Source: a virus
Virus record (IMG/VR): IMGVR_UViG_3300043773_000921
Span: 24,549-88,548 of that record
Strand: one strand, 5' to 3'
DNA: 64,000 nucleotides
The notes below the pieces were generated by a model, which made no database searches, was not told the origin of the DNA, and saw only the letters and a program-made list of their open reading frames with translations. The position numbers and the translations under genes were made by a program. Below, in pieces: positions 51,701 through 56,301 of the stretch. Position 1 is the first letter of the stretch, and the number at the start of each line of letters is the position of its first letter.

Positions 51701-53248
51701 TGCCGTAGTATAACCCCATCTTATTGGAAAACTTACTGCATATTGTAATTTTGATAAAGCTGCTTTGCCTAAATTTTTACCTAATACTCCTGCTGACACA
51801 GCAGCTTTCATACCATTAAGATAGTATCTTCCAAGTGTAGATGACGCTGCTTCTTTTGCTGCTTCTTTTTCTGCAGTAGAAGCTGTTTTAGATATTATAG
51901 TAGGAGCAAACCTTTTCATAACTTCTGCATATCCTTTTGTCATATTTTGCTCTACAATCTCTCTACTTGCTTTATTAGCAAATCCATCAGCTATACCTGT
52001 TGCACCAAGAAACTTTGAAGTAAACTTTTCAGCAGCAAACACAGATCCGCCAGCAAGTAAGTTCATAAACATTCTATCATTATCAGATAGTCCTGCAGCC
52101 TTACCTTCTTCGTTCATTCCATTTGCAGCGTAAATAGCACCAAATAAATATGGAGCGCCATTCATCATTCTAGCAGCAAACTGACCACCTTTTCCAATAG
52201 CTTGAACATACGCAGAAGCACCACCAGTCAAATATCCAATACCGGCCTGTACTGCAAGTTGTGGTAACATATTAGCTACTGTACCAAATCCTGCTCTCCA
52301 AGAACCAAACATACCTTCATTCTCAGCAGCTTCAGATATTTTTGATTTTTGTGCATTACCATAGTTTTGAACAGATCTACCCCATTTTTGCCATGAGTTT
52401 ACATCATCGCTACCTGACATAAACTTACCCATAGTACCCATAGTTTCAATCATACTACCCCACATGTTAGATGTTAAATCTACAGTGCCGTTATAAAAAC
52501 TATCAGATATATGTTGAAAAAATCCAGAATCTTTTTCTTTAGTGCCCCATGTTGATCTTAACTGATTACCAGCAATAACATCATCTTCGTCAACTTCAAC
52601 CCACATTTTGTTAGCATTATCCATTACTAACATTTTCTTTGTTCCATCTTCTGCATATCTATATGGAGAGCCAAAGTAATTAGATTGTTGATACACTTCA
52701 ATACTTTTAAATTCTCCAAGCCCACCATTAGCTTTTGGATCAAAATATTTTTTTCTTGATTCTGCTATCTGGTCATTATTTAAAACTTGTCTTCTAGTAC
52801 CACGAAGTCCATATTCATATCCTATTTCAGAAAGTCTTTTTTGTGAATCTACATATTGATATTTCCATGCATTTTCAGGACTTACGCTCCATGATTTAGG
52901 ATGTGCTTGTATTGGCAATCCAGGTTTAGACTCTGCTGGGGTTCTTATAGATTGTAAAAAATCATAACTTGCATCTCTGTTTTGATCATACCTTCTACTC
53001 AAAGCTGCTTCGTACATATCTTCTTCCATATATGTGCGATATAGCTTTTGGTATTGGAATGGACTCATGTTTCCAATAGAAGGTTGATTTACTCTATAAC
53101 TTTCTTCAAGAGTCATAGGAACAACAGTTAAACCTTGTTCTTTAGCTTCGTACTCTGTTATATTGTTAAGCTTAAGAGTAATAGGATCAATAAATTGTTG
53201 TTTTTGCGGTTCTGGTGTATTGCCAATAATTGGATCTTCTCCTGCCAT
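30755..53248 (-). CDS. Giant virion-type protein: RNA polymerase + SF1 helicase + metallopeptidase fusion
   Basis: A single intact frame of 7,497 residues (22.5 kb). By residue: ~320-610 glycine-rich hydrophobic segments (YLTGGASAYVQAIGKGG; GAIGGGIMGAIFGGRMK). ~650-1000 coiled coil. ~1460-1775 SF1 helicase with Walker A GYGGVGKST, Walker B FADEIS, motif III FLLGDTLQ and motif VI-like AVSRASQF. ~1820-1940 a basic then acidic linker. HEISH metallopeptidase motif H2480-H2484. RNA polymerase catalytic region with RTPSGPGSGF, then GSDQDVDQF (D4679, D4681, D4683), then LINAATDNPK at ~4855-4865, as in crAss-like virion polymerases. HEFAH motif H6089-H6093. A membrane-like segment at ~7309-7334 (AMATFTGIMAGVYLLA). 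Virion polymerases of crAss-like phages are injected to transcribe early genes; I infer the same here. The beta-like barrel was not located. Confidence 0.85.
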   Translation of the reverse strand: MAGEDPIIGNTPEPQKQQFIDPITLKLNNITEYEAKEQGLTVVPMTLEESYRVNQPSIGNMSPFQYQKLYRTYMEEDMYEAALSRRYDQNRDASYDFLQSIRTPAESKPGLPIQAHPKSWSVSPENAWKYQYVDSQKRLSEIGYEYGLRGTRRQVLNNDQIAESRKKYFDPKANGGLGEFKSIEVYQQSNYFGSPYRYAEDGTKKMLVMDNANKMWVEVDEDDVIAGNQLRSTWGTKEKDSGFFQHISDSFYNGTVDLTSNMWGSMIETMGTMGKFMSGSDDVNSWQKWGRSVQNYGNAQKSKISEAAENEGMFGSWRAGFGTVANMLPQLAVQAGIGYLTGGASAYVQAIGKGGQFAARMMNGAPYLFGAIYAANGMNEEGKAAGLSDNDRMFMNLLAGGSVFAAEKFTSKFLGATGIADGFANKASREIVEQNMTKGYAEVMKRFAPTIISKTASTAEKEAAKEAASSTLGRYYLNGMKAAVSAGVLGKNLGKAALSKLQYAVSFPIRWGYTTAPKSLKGRALGAFASAYEEGWEEEIEKQMNYWFKEAYNSGMIGIDGPDQYAAPGKGMFDNTVHSKPYDEFFAGAIGGGIMGAIFGGRMKRNFSDKNAIEYALQFGGDFDKAYDALVSWKERVGIDSKITDPSDNFLSMYPESERKDIKSRNDIAFESLVEDVRAACQIIKTFKLTDADKIARIAGGDMRLVNDTVENLVNARKLSTEIEGLKKQLQDTKPEDVNYKELERQIQEKEVDLKQVSKLADDVLSGKAIENYRAQTFVRGLLVNNEYNNLYSSIESETDPEVKRQKAQKAFNDSIDNAQKRDLWKDQEKALNLIYNSREILEQFKQSKATIEERTKQSNDFVGEFDSIDFTNLDSIKDVLQKVNGNHLEEIVGKKIDDISKKINDEREKIQNELDTDFNSVREKFGFDDVTFDDLYNKTGNDEIDAAINEILGKNKDKVERFSGLNGVDNEIKNAKLLLKNRGSVKYVPGGGIDTRTGEWNNGDYFTQQANQRKYKKVNKDVETEIDEKTFVSMQDAAKAQGKDSFEYNGEMFIAEDSNQIKVDGKKAVDRSTLVDDSQLFDFLEIDDVNELFLKMPTVGGMNIREELNKISKEYDETKVLTAQMKERLKEINKNITDQEEMLSVYKWAKMLSENKILSPIQEEYMDMQTFNEINLPAYINKIAVDRSYFMNVAISTLSKDDRDKKLNDLKDNVIKMQAHVYNELVAELNGDDIVVNGQTVKFPGEISLDSSETEVMQAYQWMHYFIQNLTPDQKNEFKKTFDKFWSTKVESKDSIPSAKEQGMFLEGFDLMLDFEAFKDGYTKSKYHNKNNSYRELFYYHAINMMMNVDPMIAFGAISNVIDAVDASQKFELDKSKYPAGDHTAEQIMNVMIGITHLSENIKRNEANPDVAFIELLDHVKSTMKIGASREGRFNKAKGLYERVKNSATGKYNKDGKHIKDNVMSFFGYGGVGKSTFIIKTLSEIALSLGKKNFVFIAPNIEQKNILESTVKNIFPKGVHAEFYLVSDFVKKQDQYKDYVIFADEISLYSDEEKNSIAFNYSKIGGKKISTVDNVGFIDESNTVFLLGDTLQAPPSGEIYDNSPRIEQFTQHGFNITSVKRSSFIEIYKIQTEFRRNAKNNELGPPQLFGYSYSEDDNVKKGVKLNNDKDGFLAESKAAVESGIGYIIVHSEKEYNEIINDISPDKHDRVFLMTQLSKSPQGRTLDGEVYVYMPYSTTDTKSQYNNNKLYNMYMLTAVSRASQFVSVYTGDGLGNKNSVKVSEDKIESFDDSAESKVERKQQLWNRISGVVKGLTAVKPVPLPVRNTNKPKAPVVQTEDLNQEEEKPEKNAASNNTKGKGVKSNSKKPKKTTQVKSTNKKRKTTNKNKKQYEEQQEALEEETNEPVTAYEQNVSNQGDMSEDELDNLDGNQDTDTDHSNIESTIDNGEFGLTLKTGENNVNLVTTFVNGNPFVVVVGGTYRKPDGEIIKVTRIISNDDGTYSVKTDKLKMVIPLEKFSELALSPSIDILDKYENALISFTQSGILTLFGKTIGYTPAMGPLTDKKTLAAKYQEMANATAMLYKNLGQRFEVKIEIVKNMPTVDWNGSVNTAFPYVLQVSIDNGDGFKYFTTHYLQNPERANKTVPDNPQQENLEVYNNTLFGIVEKLYNANRTEFYTSANKNNISASSFIGFHKDIPVMSYSQVKDMVGMYGMEITETFQGVNKDGIAETYAIAHFGNKDNGQKIIFQSVTASNMNDEQKNLMLNEVNRMRGILQNAVNQKKPNEAVNKQALQGTDSIFAFNNSFSLRYNSVIAQKLYTEKDAENETTINERIKIRLEVLNDLAAFLSPVKDADYKYKYESLVSQFRLNTKMQGGKEVTGIEYMSTVKGLFLRMPVIDISAGILLDDTKGLASKITNQQELENYTSSFAEIQSELEDILGEGIQLGIIKSDLYHGFVDKLGKIHMNMHNGAFNPKTLSHEISHYVSEFLLTDEKQAELFDEVDKKYGVTQKQGNWRNDLDARRTVAEHLADDGERYKSDRRNLKGISKVMRSFFDWFNRFMSRIGIINDKINDFYYDLYVAKKYKSLSGMALNTVRDEMPYDSLYSRIIYDDSSFNTVANNFFYDNQIARQVANNVAEIAAKEVIMPSMNRRMFLDGAMSFTDMINRIENNSREKVMYDTDENGNTIYKEQIINGKSMFLPVIRELTVDYTKPFLRWNYNATDENGNSVTGLHLQYYDESIKGYKTAVPNSQGIFFTEKRQREEFRRLLQKSVDEFEIETVNGLVSVVDKTVEGKMKLKGIISNKDKVLYKNAMLLNRKVFKAMINRIFPSLDVDTIINRDGQVRYSDILESLIRVQDANIRKNEEELNPMDKQSDIMKLMLNTIPVYHFSPDGSVVEMRGKKLNYEVANKILTDIHSNLWIGNSQDGIEAFAKSMKMFIEYKMMNNTNPTELNSDAKFISAYSIYKTYFDPQAKQSTDRYYYPSHTRIYNWNKQLSTKTRGTKDYQDALDRFYAEYLTAVNTEKESDETIRKQTLLTKDEFELNIAKRSKLSETILNSVITHFGSLTSNKFENVKKYGKGKRTTFVSMAKQSSSAHDTKLKLEQSIISNLQINGGLMPDRYVDLFINRKRPLKVKEGQEKSNSYFTMTDRGIRYRHKTNDPSDLGVIIMPLENGKFRNMKPDEINKLTQYAKNAQTNISGIIRKVFTDFFNMSKSSTAKNAAKVLSVPKVGSNSHGIENLSDVLAPLIASMYVYTVERTVDPNKILATQPVYPLYLQALANAAKDSGQKENYGKITDATIDSILDKDAGSNILKDGEEYFFPTGFYKELQALAEIMTYNENNPTILSLDGRRKLYTIGNSHNFNYKFSNGKNDSLVEKFEEVVKGPHTNPNARGGKILNPILERKGVITSTPYMMGIDSTGKTAELKNMTVQDNLHAALANFTKNENQKALTYNISPVLIPVNNGGNRGRQHLFEVRLGHFNGNGNGFLTKQTIDNVDTFKLDVRNITSQLKRGFAIKEEAQVHSINRWMNFLMNPANNKVTNNASSYFASLGLGLSPIDTTMPGWKAQRDATVPALVEYLKNYDAWIIEDDVVGFEGSGLRLGSDFLIIKANKNDRGGRLHLGHDASMMNKVLTRNEDGSLKFRSIAQQLFNYSNYNNDVTIDVDDNNQITFKLHEVLRTDDFNNEQIYVNYIDNLGLTQTYMFTDDDLQKIVDSLFEKHYKETNEIALADGYKMTSENVFDLYPYEDNIKVVDGINIYGTTPSVIWKGLIIGHAMVNYFSDHAIEGTEANHLSSVVYENESGPLAYGVNRNKRALSHTSTGFTPSFKTHNGMDEETRILVIKDLKVNASINTLNGEINKDHIVADGQSLNNPFYMEMYFNSIGGNNGSLNRRIQKSIAQQFNYRNGSTFLKKHNGVILSKTIIDSSVDMANMFEYMLNPALRLVIKGEDLNKISFLKKSDIDNLANDNLYQRYLIYFDQTATETALKQTLSNINSKFGNLKTMLEGSIKYKNNAPAVDSILSDWKNSQFNDTIVGQYDFIGKVLADTNNQGMLSQEGEKDHSRAIEMLVDFYAEYRAKNPDTYKTKYPYLSSIQFTGNKKDQTKDFEMPFVAFNKSAGATHSDANGQFNQGRPMPMFVKDGDAAPTNFYELVDYWKNQTEDAPYDKWTYMFDNTQEITQLNPEREIDDNEESPMVQAMSIILANPNSLNTGLAQEIATELSSLMRVGLENVMRFITNEGKWSEDVDQRIKDLKIQTGAITSETGVGLSNKEIATIENFVKSKIKKSMSQSDDTTMLSEIISDDQISLNVSHGAVTRAQQYVAAFLRKEAVKRKVDAMRLVQVAGNFIDIVEHKETGEVFMLAEAYKHAAKMGVSFDSLFDVNSVRGLKHTTIDTKPDLSVEQLAQVRAIDTVMNQAIAENPSNEKQIRKDFSRIKMKYLAEQNLLDVSKGEAIVPAVMFKKFNIPSNVGLNEIFRLYGKKDGIVNETNLMEASSDYNATKELIQSFVNDNISFEMKYNSNGKPRVEVLYNENQSGLNTYFEMMFVDGLNKYLKDNYKKFGSIYAKVDKEMELKHGDSYRAMKEGSLEKSVEDIKQELRTRLAEESTAFAQSEIANLVDKYTDAITSVAITLKDNIGMRTPSGPGSGFINNIVGFINDASSVGYVNTIKNLIDGSDQDVDQFTIYYLSSTMLDSGKMSILEYNNWKDKQKKDGNYDALSNEEAKVINNRLIRHLQRYYSDPLNAELTMAAIDLDPVKKAADGTYRELFKDGDLAHNIGHSFVYRNIAMDGQAVGPFANAQKLQTLLYSGYSMNQRRGIDSSIYNFKINKVENAIGQLEDEYSKVPVYMEMLINAATDNPKLLILGAMNITMNNADMASAMMFAPKDIHDYMRSIPGNENMNEVDAVLNFLKLDANKDIFNYVKSNSGMYNGGFSRSYYNTAYNYYKKLQAHGSEYEEQYKNNLNKNSDIFDSMVSFLINDVGYDEAFINTAIATAQTENKGDVLLSMIRNININNISKEISKKHNILKNVLDNFIKNNLDEITDNEFKAEIEKALNSKDVQASYDIVTSIASMSPADNLVNINNESKLLSEKYKKFFKDLKSYKDNLDKNRNLSRKTDPNYINEVYLVTKYAMLGDIMSDLVKVANINQFKQSKAYDQKKFENDFTFATGYTIDELIGIYDRFNSWKKDNGASSTIGDYFDANPNEKKPIEAVRETAFKTKANTMAQVDFSYMRDSIESPVTGEVINYYEDYHKIFDFASILLSRPDVMESFRASQMFKDINSSIFNIESTEIQSMIDTITDNIAYDILPEAKSIVLKEEISKYFVHLYLSEINNNGFESEVKEDIFKALEKFNILTLPMTSGSATSNGMMHNIGNPIGVRNFISNFPEFFDQVIRQSEMQRLKEMGSKFTAQDLESAYEFIDRIEKYSYNRMDYLEVQKSRVQNANENEMLRDGFNKLSNETQTLLALYHILKNQFDTSRSFFGEVLPKKFLIDYSKFLKEVLPTKEISQDLNNISDMILSNTSLDLLKNEKRIYKDGKEFSQAPSAWYGVAKHYKKTIQTQKSKVGTTIRTYALATTNGINGVALTQGSATRTSLSNVVPFDSVINMYNDTDAMGNPITISLSYTPTILRNLNIPMSFALNLRPHAYIKNILHGHLENDIQKAIKRQTQEGVELTPQDVLQIVNDVMSRDLNNVYNKKGIPALQDKETAMDMENMIRNNVFNLTVNSILQKHGPNADAVLQSLDGKMLKDEYYYSDIAPSYTLHAALNMLKAEGKPFTIENLRAIESIPSIEIFSDTYGVQSNEDAPLVNLLGTFGNYFTRENARDSGYVVAVNMKGPNGVGTKDLFYEAAKEIFQDTSLKNDQLNTLLANILIADSIGMSTANMKNRINSLSTVSTSNIDLLKEVAFKTYYKHVDRNIDEDISKRHSTKYHNINKSIAEGKITELFGSIKSTVETLQRYQETPYEVGDMIHFPDGIVGIVINVTSENNVNYVINHKLTDNRNIFNAQRAVVSLENIMQKNNTRFALDGFVRTIAGIMPNVEYRYVNDEEARQIQRSEHDSVSFYQDGIVYINVDKADRGVAIHEFAHPLTLAMQIEKPELFNAIAQQVSQSSVMDYVRKMYKDDLDTEEAMILEAIPTYIQFRYYARLAHEMSPEERANWEMFFAEAGSIFKEALIGDVNAESSIDNVDFKTADLNSISDAILNDMLKGKEFVVRNKEAFNIARFLPYTMRASSASSVKNINLTNIDTLFQRKSHNTKDDKARRQIMDSIQGNTFSGLSGTYDLTMRNKDFYDPNGNYDQKRKEKFIAQIVENEMAFYGGIEKNIIQFLDELKDLEPLAAAKQSLFASWNKRYDLPNATEVQKEQLTQNVIKMMNKLGYNPNLDKAMMLSEAEQTLGLKLPNGVKLDNTIVIVHNIGKPAQEISILNVSPEYLSNHGVEKNNIAAAFIGENLTNKEKKRAKKLQNVTLSNDNGHIEAVKTAIIAMAIKKSSPGTVIRKVGAMHVNGSNISVRSRDVDDTVRQIELLVDNVPQLRDNLEVDIRDIVSDKTLYNMNLYKVPVGTRLLNYFRTLISTLKPNDNYKKSVQNTIDQGIKVFENGDNSFYQDIQKAVFGRIMHLAEELDSDVAKAANEEYQFLLQTYRELTGYNEINTQRFNELSFDEKLIQTADRWTGQIRTWLFDQVDLASRKGVDEMVPFNKELNKRTKTLNTLSGNILSYGLDKSHDLFKPLFKKATGYDQNGKEVPISTHEIHCDINDAETARALANREITTEQLEFGKWLADSMYEEFVQYVMTVERKNISQRANMTEVELRAAAENEVARRYKRGMMPVFIRSTGSALSEGKLMDALNMYMKNAGRFIGGALYEEFTQTEDAEYQKESFRKLMSPFWNQFQNAELYGGSFRMKLLGLDLKVRNQDRSLEVIAPELQNSLSYNLQNIGNYTMMASKRTKYMQRAVASANIAMDMLRGEEAMRGVNTKDAREHVENYINRQIYGNLPEMPKVMLGNISVNIDYMLDASNRFINMAHLAVKPGVAMKNVVATTSKLLINALINQISGKNFNIANVTRAVEQMFSNGEKIRALNEKYQFVNMSEKDLINHFQHVISKANATEPDAQMILNWFGDYYNQLIGGIAQMINDGTYDAHDDEGNYDETKDKRFVGEDGEYIKNAIIEQQYKEGYHVLDNGKMTHAYTQRQENHVKLQVQRFVGELTDPKYKNLASSYSFVRAASSMRSYMYNVAQAWWKNPSQTVHLGDFKVIEIDGKKEPVWAPELTEGMINTLIYCAKGLRNFVKTGTFDDYKNMSSFQKRNLIAMATFTGIMAGVYLLADSMLYDEDRKKVKKYRYEKDPKTGKRKRVDIDEPWISERLLSMLYDTKYDMPLKGDLSMTEMFAKNILLKGVEEQLSYVSPYRMFQDIGNMPSTHIMQADNVAQTFVSTLMLPWTLYQQQDIEGITNELDEYFYDLSKNMPLGGGYRDVHDTYDYMLNYIGESTKK

Positions 53249-53250
53249 AA

Positions 53251-56235
53251 TTATTTAGTTATTGGATTTGCTTTTATTTCTTTCTTTTCTGGTTGTGTCA
53301 TTGACCTTAAACGATTATTTTTATATGTAATAATCTTTTGTTCTGTTTTAGGTGCATTAGCAGCTGCCATTTGTGCTTGTATTTCTATAGCAGCAGTAGT
53401 TCTATATAATGTTTCTCCTTTACTATTTTTGTCTTCTTGTAAATATAGTTGAGTTTTTGCCCAATCTTTTACTTTGCCATTTGTTCCAACTATTGTTTCA
53501 TTTACAACTCTAGGCGATTTATCCCAGTTTGCATAACCTGTTTTACCATCACGAATAGATATTGCTTTTGCTAAAGTTTCTTGTATTTCTTGTCCTGATG
53601 CATTTTTTTTCAACATATATATTTCATCAAATGCTCTAGAACCTGGTTTTATATTTAATTTTTCAGCAAATACAGCATTTCTTTGTTCGTGATAATTTGG
53701 ATAATTTTCTTTATCGTGCCGAAATGATATTCTTGAAGTCTTTTCAGCTTCTTCCCATACTGCTTTTTTATCTTCATCTTGTGCATATGCAGGAAGTTGT
53801 CTTGCAAGAGTAGTTCCATTTTTTTGCCAATAAGCAATAACATCTTCTTTTTTACCTACAAGATTTACATTAGATGTAATAGATGTTCCACTTTCTGCTA
53901 TAGCATTTGCACCACCTGATTTATTTAGTTCAAATAATACTTTTTCAGAGTTTTTACCCATTCCTGCAACTCTTTTAGTTTTATCAGGATATCCATTAGT
54001 TGTAGCCATGCCATTTTGAATGTTCCAATATCCATTTGAACCATAGTCAACTTTAGTATTAAAGTCTTTTAATTGTTCTTCATTCATTTGATCAACTACA
54101 GATAAAGGAATGAATGCACCTTGTTTATATTCTTTGCCATTTATTGTCATTTTATACTTCGCTTTAGCTCCTGCATTAGACGCTATACCAAGATTTACAA
54201 ATGAATGTTCTTCTGATATTCCCTCAAATCTAAATACATTACCAAATAGTTGACCACCATTAACTACGGTTATACCTACTTGTGCAAGTTGATTGTTAAA
54301 TAGTTGGTCTGCTTGCTTTCCTACTTTATTACCTCCAATATCATCATACCATGCATTTTTAATGTAACTTAATAAATCTTCATCTTGATATACAATCGTA
54401 GCTTTGGTTCCATCGTATGATGTCATTCCTTGTATACCACGTGTTAAATAATTATCATTTAATGTTTTATGAGCATATTTAGCTTTTTTTGTTTTTTCTT
54501 CTGCGTATGCTTCTGCATCTTCTTCTGACATTTTTCTATCTCTAATAGCATATTCTTTTAATGATTCTTTATAAAGATCTATTTTTTCACCACTAAAGTC
54601 AGGATTTGGTAAATATGTAGTTTTGCCATTTTCGTCTTTATTTAAAATAAATGGAGATATACTTGCATATGTCATTTGATTTATATCAAAATCTGTTGTT
54701 GGTAAATCAGGTTTTGAAAGAAAATTATTTATTATATCTTCAAATGATCCATTACCAAGTGTAAGCCAATTTGCTAAATCATTAAACGCGCTTAAATCAT
54801 CTTCATTGTTTAATAATTTTTTAAATTCCTCTTCTGAAATACCAATATTATTTGCTACTGCCACAGAAAAATCTTCTTGGTTTGCTGCTAGCACTGCTGC
54901 TTCTGCTGCTTTTGCATCATTATATCCTTGCTGCCAAGTATCAAGTGCTGTGACAGTTTTATTTTGATCTGATTTAAAACTATCAACAGTAATCAATCTT
55001 TTATCATTTTCAGCTTCTACTATTTCTGTTACAAATCTTTCGTAATCACCTAATAAAGCATCTTGGTCTAATGTACCTCCAATGTCATTTCCTTTTTCAT
55101 CTTTAGTTCCTGCTTTAAAATAATACCCATCATGAGTTTCGTAATATTTTTTACCAGCTTCTTGATTTTTAGCATTCCAATCTTCTACAGCTTTTTTGTA
55201 TTCTGCTTCTTTTACTTTGCCATCTGTTCCTAAATAATCACCTTGATTTGGATATCCATCTGTAAATATATCTCCGTATGCTTTAGTTTGAAATATGGCT
55301 TTTACACTTTTATTACCTGGAAGACCTACTTTACTAGCAGGTACAGTTTCGGCTGTTAATGACAAAAACTTATTAGCAAATCCACTTTTCATGTCATCAC
55401 CTTCTACTCCGTTCATAAAACCACCACTAAAAGCTTTTTTTAATGCTTCTTGTTTTACTGCTTCTAGTTGTCCTTTTTGTGTTGGATTTTCACCGTAGAT
55501 GTTATTATTACTCTTTTGAGTAGTTACTGAAGTATTATGTTCAGTTACTAAAAACACCCAATCATCTTTCAAATCTTGTGTTATTTGATCAGAGCCACCA
55601 CCAGATGTAAACTCGCTTGTTCCTAAACCAGCATATCTTTCGCCTAATGCTTTTAATGCATCATCAAATGTTGCTATATGTGAAGTAAAAGAAAAATCTT
55701 CCATCCAAGCAAACTCACCAGGATTAGTTATTTGTAAACCTTCATTTGTTTGAGCTCTTTGCATTAAATATGACCAATCTGAATGTGCTATGCCTACGCC
55801 AGTTCTACCAAGCATATCCATGTTAATTAAACCAGATGCTCTTTTTTCTTTTACAGTTGCATCGTATGCATCAAGTCTTTCTTTATTGTTTAAAAGTCTT
55901 TGCTTGACAGCTGGATTAGTAATATCATTTTGTTGAATAATCAATCTTTTATATTCTGGTTGCGTAATAGCAACTTCAGGCCCAAACCAGTTTATAAGAT
56001 TTTTTATTTCTTGTTGATTTCTTTTATACTGATCATACCATTGTTCGGTTTGTCCAGTTGTACCTTTTATTTCTGGATCTTTTTCATCTCCTTTAGCAGT
56101 TGTTCCAGATGATGGTGATTTTTTATTCATCATTAACTGCTGTATAAGAGGGGTTAAATCAAGCGCCTTTCTTTCTAAAGGTACTGTTGGAATGTCGACT
56201 GTGCCGCCTGTTGTAACGAAAGATGGGAATGTCAT
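53251..56235 (-). CDS. Large internal virion-type protein
   Basis: A 994-residue protein starting at ATG 56235 (MTFPSFVTTGG); a longer TTG-started frame from 56265 runs through a terminator and is unlikely. The sequence is charged with several helical stretches (KEKRASGLINMDMLG; EEFKKLLNNEDDLSAF), and long charged regions dominated by K, N, D and G. No enzyme motif is visible. It lies between the giant protein (2-base gap) and a Gln-rich protein, matching the large-protein block of crAss-like phages, whose members are packaged in the capsid or tail. Role in that complex is inferred. Confidence 0.6.
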   Translation of the reverse strand: MTFPSFVTTGGTVDIPTVPLERKALDLTPLIQQLMMNKKSPSSGTTAKGDEKDPEIKGTTGQTEQWYDQYKRNQQEIKNLINWFGPEVAITQPEYKRLIIQQNDITNPAVKQRLLNNKERLDAYDATVKEKRASGLINMDMLGRTGVGIAHSDWSYLMQRAQTNEGLQITNPGEFAWMEDFSFTSHIATFDDALKALGERYAGLGTSEFTSGGGSDQITQDLKDDWVFLVTEHNTSVTTQKSNNNIYGENPTQKGQLEAVKQEALKKAFSGGFMNGVEGDDMKSGFANKFLSLTAETVPASKVGLPGNKSVKAIFQTKAYGDIFTDGYPNQGDYLGTDGKVKEAEYKKAVEDWNAKNQEAGKKYYETHDGYYFKAGTKDEKGNDIGGTLDQDALLGDYERFVTEIVEAENDKRLITVDSFKSDQNKTVTALDTWQQGYNDAKAAEAAVLAANQEDFSVAVANNIGISEEEFKKLLNNEDDLSAFNDLANWLTLGNGSFEDIINNFLSKPDLPTTDFDINQMTYASISPFILNKDENGKTTYLPNPDFSGEKIDLYKESLKEYAIRDRKMSEEDAEAYAEEKTKKAKYAHKTLNDNYLTRGIQGMTSYDGTKATIVYQDEDLLSYIKNAWYDDIGGNKVGKQADQLFNNQLAQVGITVVNGGQLFGNVFRFEGISEEHSFVNLGIASNAGAKAKYKMTINGKEYKQGAFIPLSVVDQMNEEQLKDFNTKVDYGSNGYWNIQNGMATTNGYPDKTKRVAGMGKNSEKVLFELNKSGGANAIAESGTSITSNVNLVGKKEDVIAYWQKNGTTLARQLPAYAQDEDKKAVWEEAEKTSRISFRHDKENYPNYHEQRNAVFAEKLNIKPGSRAFDEIYMLKKNASGQEIQETLAKAISIRDGKTGYANWDKSPRVVNETIVGTNGKVKDWAKTQLYLQEDKNSKGETLYRTTAAIEIQAQMAAANAPKTEQKIITYKNNRLRSMTQPEKKEIKANPITK

Positions 56236-56243
56236 ATCTATAT

Positions 56244-56279
56244 AAATAAAGGCTTGATCATTCAAAGATAAACAAGCCT
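56244..56279 (-). terminator. Intrinsic terminator inside the late block
   Basis: Minus strand: a perfect 7-base-pair stem (AGGCTTG with CAAGCCT), a 16-base loop, then TTATTTA. It falls between the stop of the 580-residue gene (56302) and the start of the 994-residue gene, so it may tune expression of the giant block. The loose T-run suggests partial termination. Confidence 0.6.
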
Positions 56280-56301
56280 GCGTTAATAAAAAAATATTTT
56301 A

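Noticed and set aside
53236-56265. TTG start at 56265 for the 994-residue gene
   Set aside because: It would place translation inside a terminator hairpin; the ATG at 56235 is better.
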